Part shown: in pieces, positions 45,883 through 47,544 of the stretch | How positions within the stretch are numbered: position 1 is the stretch's first letter | How the letters are laid out: each line of letters begins with the position of its first letter | DNA from: a virus | Virus record (IMG/VR): IMGVR_UViG_3300009177_000053 | Span: 1 to 47,544 of that record | Direction: 5' to 3' (one strand) | Length of the DNA stretch: 47,544 bases | Position numbers and translations under genes: made by a program | The notes under the pieces: model-generated | Told to the model about the DNA's origin: nothing | Seen by the model: the letters and a program-made list of their open reading frames with translations, nothing else | Database searches by the model: none

Positions 45883-46424
45883 TCATCGTCTTTGTCGTGC
45901 GTCTTCAAATCTGAGACGCCCGCGATGTCCGACCGCGCCCCGGCCTCCGGATCGAGCGGCTTGGCATGGGGGTCCACCGCCTCATGATCGCGGGCCGCCG
46001 CCCCGATCTTGTCGCGGGGATAGGCGATGATGGCCCGATCACGAAGCGGCCCGAAATTCGGCCCGACCGCCTTGCACCATTCTTCCCAAAAATCCTTGGG
46101 AATGTAGGTGAGGGCATAGCCGCCGCTGTCCACCAGGGCGCCCGGCGTGTTCCCCTCGACCGCGCAGCCGCGCAGGGTGAACCGGGTTTTCCCGCTGGCC
46201 TCGTCATCGTTGGGCAGCTCCAGGTGGAGGCCGTTGGGCATCTTGCAGCCCACCACGATGAGGTCCGAATTGCCCCACTTGCTGGTGAGCTGCGCGGCGC
46301 GGGCCGGGATGGTCCGGGCCGCGTCCTGGGCCGCGTTGCCGCCGGGCTGGGGGGCGGTGCGAGCCGGACGGGCCGGCGCGCGACGTGCGGGGGCTTTCCC
46401 CGAGGGCTTTCCCTGCTGGGCCAT
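45879..46424 (-). CDS. Hypothetical head-proximal protein
   Basis: A 181-residue protein beginning MAQQGKPSGKAPARRAPARP, an Arg/Pro/Ala-rich disordered N-terminus, then a folded part (NSDLIVVGCKMPNGLHLELP, YALTYIPKDFWEEWCKAVGP). It starts four bases after the capsid stop. It is probably a capsid-associated or connector protein. Confidence 0.65.
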   Translation of the reverse strand: MAQQGKPSGKAPARRAPARPARTAPQPGGNAAQDAARTIPARAAQLTSKWGNSDLIVVGCKMPNGLHLELPNDDEASGKTRFTLRGCAVEGNTPGALVDSGGYALTYIPKDFWEEWCKAVGPNFGPLRDRAIIAYPRDKIGAAARDHEAVDPHAKPLDPEAGARSDIAGVSDLKTHDKDDE

Positions 46425-46428
46425 TGGA

Positions 46429-47460
46429 TCAGATACCCGCCATTTGCGCGACGGCCATGGGCATGAACCAGATGGTTCCCCAGGTGCCTTGCGTCTTTTT
46501 CTGTTTCCAGCTGCTGGACTTCGCGATGATGCGGTGAGCCCGCATCTTTTCGTTGAAGCCACAGGTTGCCGTCTGCTGGCCGTCGATTTCGTGGACGATC
46601 AGCTGGCAGCTGTAGGTGGTGCCGGACAGGTACTGCGGCGCCTGCTTGATCGTGAGGTTTGGGAAAACCTTCTTGATCATTTCGGCAGCGGTCAGGCCGA
46701 AGTCGTTGGTGTTGGCAATGTACACCTCGGACACCGAGTGCATCGCCAGCGTCATCGTGGCGTCCAGCTCCAGATTGGAGCCCGTTTGCAGCTGCAACTC
46801 CGCAAACATGGACTGCACGTCCTTGAGGATTTCCGTGGGGAGTGCGTTTTTCCACGAAGTCCCGCCGCCGGTTTTCGTGCCTGGAGTGAGGGCAGGCGAC
46901 AGCGCCGGGTCGTTGAGGATGCCATAGTTGGCGAGGCCGGCGACGCCGTAAAAATAGGTGTTGTTCTGGTACTTATCCAGAACCCGCGCGGCGCTGATGT
47001 TGAGCCGCTGCGCCCAGGCGATCTTGGCGAGGCCCATGCGATCGGCTTCGCGCTCGCCCCACTCGGTGAACAGCTGGTAGAGATAGCTCTGCCGCGGAAC
47101 CCAATTGACGTTCGCGCCGGCGCGGCCATTGGTGTTGTAGTCGCCATATGACGACACCTCACCGGTGGTTTCCACGATCGGGAATTCCGCCGTTTCGGTC
47201 ACCCAATCGCCCTTGCGCCCTTCGTCCCCGATGATCTTGGTGGCGTTGTTCGGGGTCGTGAGCACCTCAATGACTTTGGGGTCAATGTAGGTGCTCAACC
47301 AATTCGGGATGCCCGAGTTGGCGACGGTGACCAGGGCCGGCTGGGCGTCCATCGCCACCTCCAGGTCCCCGGAAATACCATCCATGATGAAATCGATGGT
47401 GTCCGGCAGATAGATGCCGTGCGACCGCTCGAACGCCACCAGTTCTTGATTTCGCAACAT
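46429..47460 (-). CDS. Major capsid protein (DUF2184-like, HK97 fold)
   Basis: A 343-residue protein matching the DUF2184 major capsid group: SGIPNWLSTYIDPKVIEVLT, VNWVPRQSYLYQLFTEWGER and WAQRLNISAARVLDKYQNNT. The N-terminus contains VAMDAQPAL (AMDA at 36-39), which I propose as a maturation cleavage site. The start follows the cement gene on the circular map. It forms the icosahedral shell. Confidence 0.88.
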   Translation of the reverse strand: MLRNQELVAFERSHGIYLPDTIDFIMDGISGDLEVAMDAQPALVTVANSGIPNWLSTYIDPKVIEVLTTPNNATKIIGDEGRKGDWVTETAEFPIVETTGEVSSYGDYNTNGRAGANVNWVPRQSYLYQLFTEWGEREADRMGLAKIAWAQRLNISAARVLDKYQNNTYFYGVAGLANYGILNDPALSPALTPGTKTGGGTSWKNALPTEILKDVQSMFAELQLQTGSNLELDATMTLAMHSVSEVYIANTNDFGLTAAEMIKKVFPNLTIKQAPQYLSGTTYSCQLIVHEIDGQQTATCGFNEKMRAHRIIAKSSSWKQKKTQGTWGTIWFMPMAVAQMAGI

Positions 47461-47544
47461 GGCTGATTACCCCTGGGCTGAACGTGAGACTTTGACCAGT
47501 TCGCCGGGGAGCCCGAAGGTCCGGCAGTACCAATCCGTCTCCAC
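47422..47544. repeat. Right copy of the 123-base terminal overlap
   Basis: Exact repeat of 1-123. See the left copy. Confidence 0.95.
47467..47544 (-). CDS. Cement protein, 3' end only (duplicate of 46-984)
   Basis: The last 26 codons, including the stop, of the cement gene repeat here because of the terminal overlap. Confidence 0.9.
   Translation of the reverse strand: METDWYCRTFGLPGELVKVSRSAQG

Noticed and set aside
1-47544. CRISPR arrays, tRNA genes and insertion sequences
   Set aside because: I saw no regularly spaced direct repeats, no cloverleaf-like tRNA sequence and no transposase or terminal inverted repeats.

Overview
The window is one unit of a GC-rich, tailed double-stranded DNA phage with a contractile (myovirus-type) tail. 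The first 123 bases recur exactly as the last 123, so this is a circularised or circularly permuted contig of about 47,421 unique bases. Tail sheath, tube, gp25-like wedge, baseplate J-like wedge, spike and plug genes establish the myovirus morphology. The host is not named by the sequence. GC content, protein families and the rhizobial/sphingomonad flavour of several small genes suggest an alphaproteobacterium, which is an inference. I see no integrase, transposase, partition genes, tRNA, DNA polymerase, helicase or primase, so the phage probably replicates on host machinery and is either virulent or an unrecognised extrachromosomal temperate phage.

Layout. Two transcription blocks diverge from an AT-rich region at 19020-19173. 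The rightward block (19174-26698) is the early block: small unknown genes, a C5-cytosine methyltransferase with a second long protein encoded in another frame, an HNH nuclease, and an ERF annealing protein with a YqaJ exonuclease (a Red-like recombination pair). A short leftward island inside it (22832-23178) encodes an XRE-type regulator and a 43-residue membrane peptide. The leftward block runs from 19019 through the contig junction down to 26750. It starts with a ribbon-helix-helix protein, two N6-adenine methyltransferases, a DUF1064 nuclease-like protein and a replication-initiator-like protein. Next come a phosphoribosyltransferase/SLOG pair and TerS. About 6 kb of small accessory genes follow, including an acyl-carrier-protein-like gene, a Mom-like GNAT protein and a DpdA-like transglycosylase. 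Then come TerL, portal, MuF, protease-scaffold, cement, capsid, connectors, sheath, tube, a frameshifted tail chaperone, tape measure, baseplate, fibres and lysis genes. Leftward intrinsic terminators lie at 27268-27303 and 26677-26709.

How it fits together. Most genes overlap by 1, 4 or 8 bases (ATGA, GTGA, TGATG), so translation is strongly coupled. The most unusual features are: a DUF1073-type portal fused to a complete Nudix hydrolase; an AMDA peptide recurring in the protease-scaffold (twice), the portal-Nudix linker and the capsid N-terminus, which looks like a prohead-protease cleavage site; a DpdA-like/Mom-like gene pair plus a phage acyl carrier protein, suggesting an uncharacterised DNA hypermodification pathway; a PRTase-SLOG pair behind a structured leader; a classic T TTT TTG frameshift site in the tail chaperone gene; and an ATTAAT-centred operator-like motif at three intergenic regions. 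Functions of the accessory genes are inferred from motifs read by eye.
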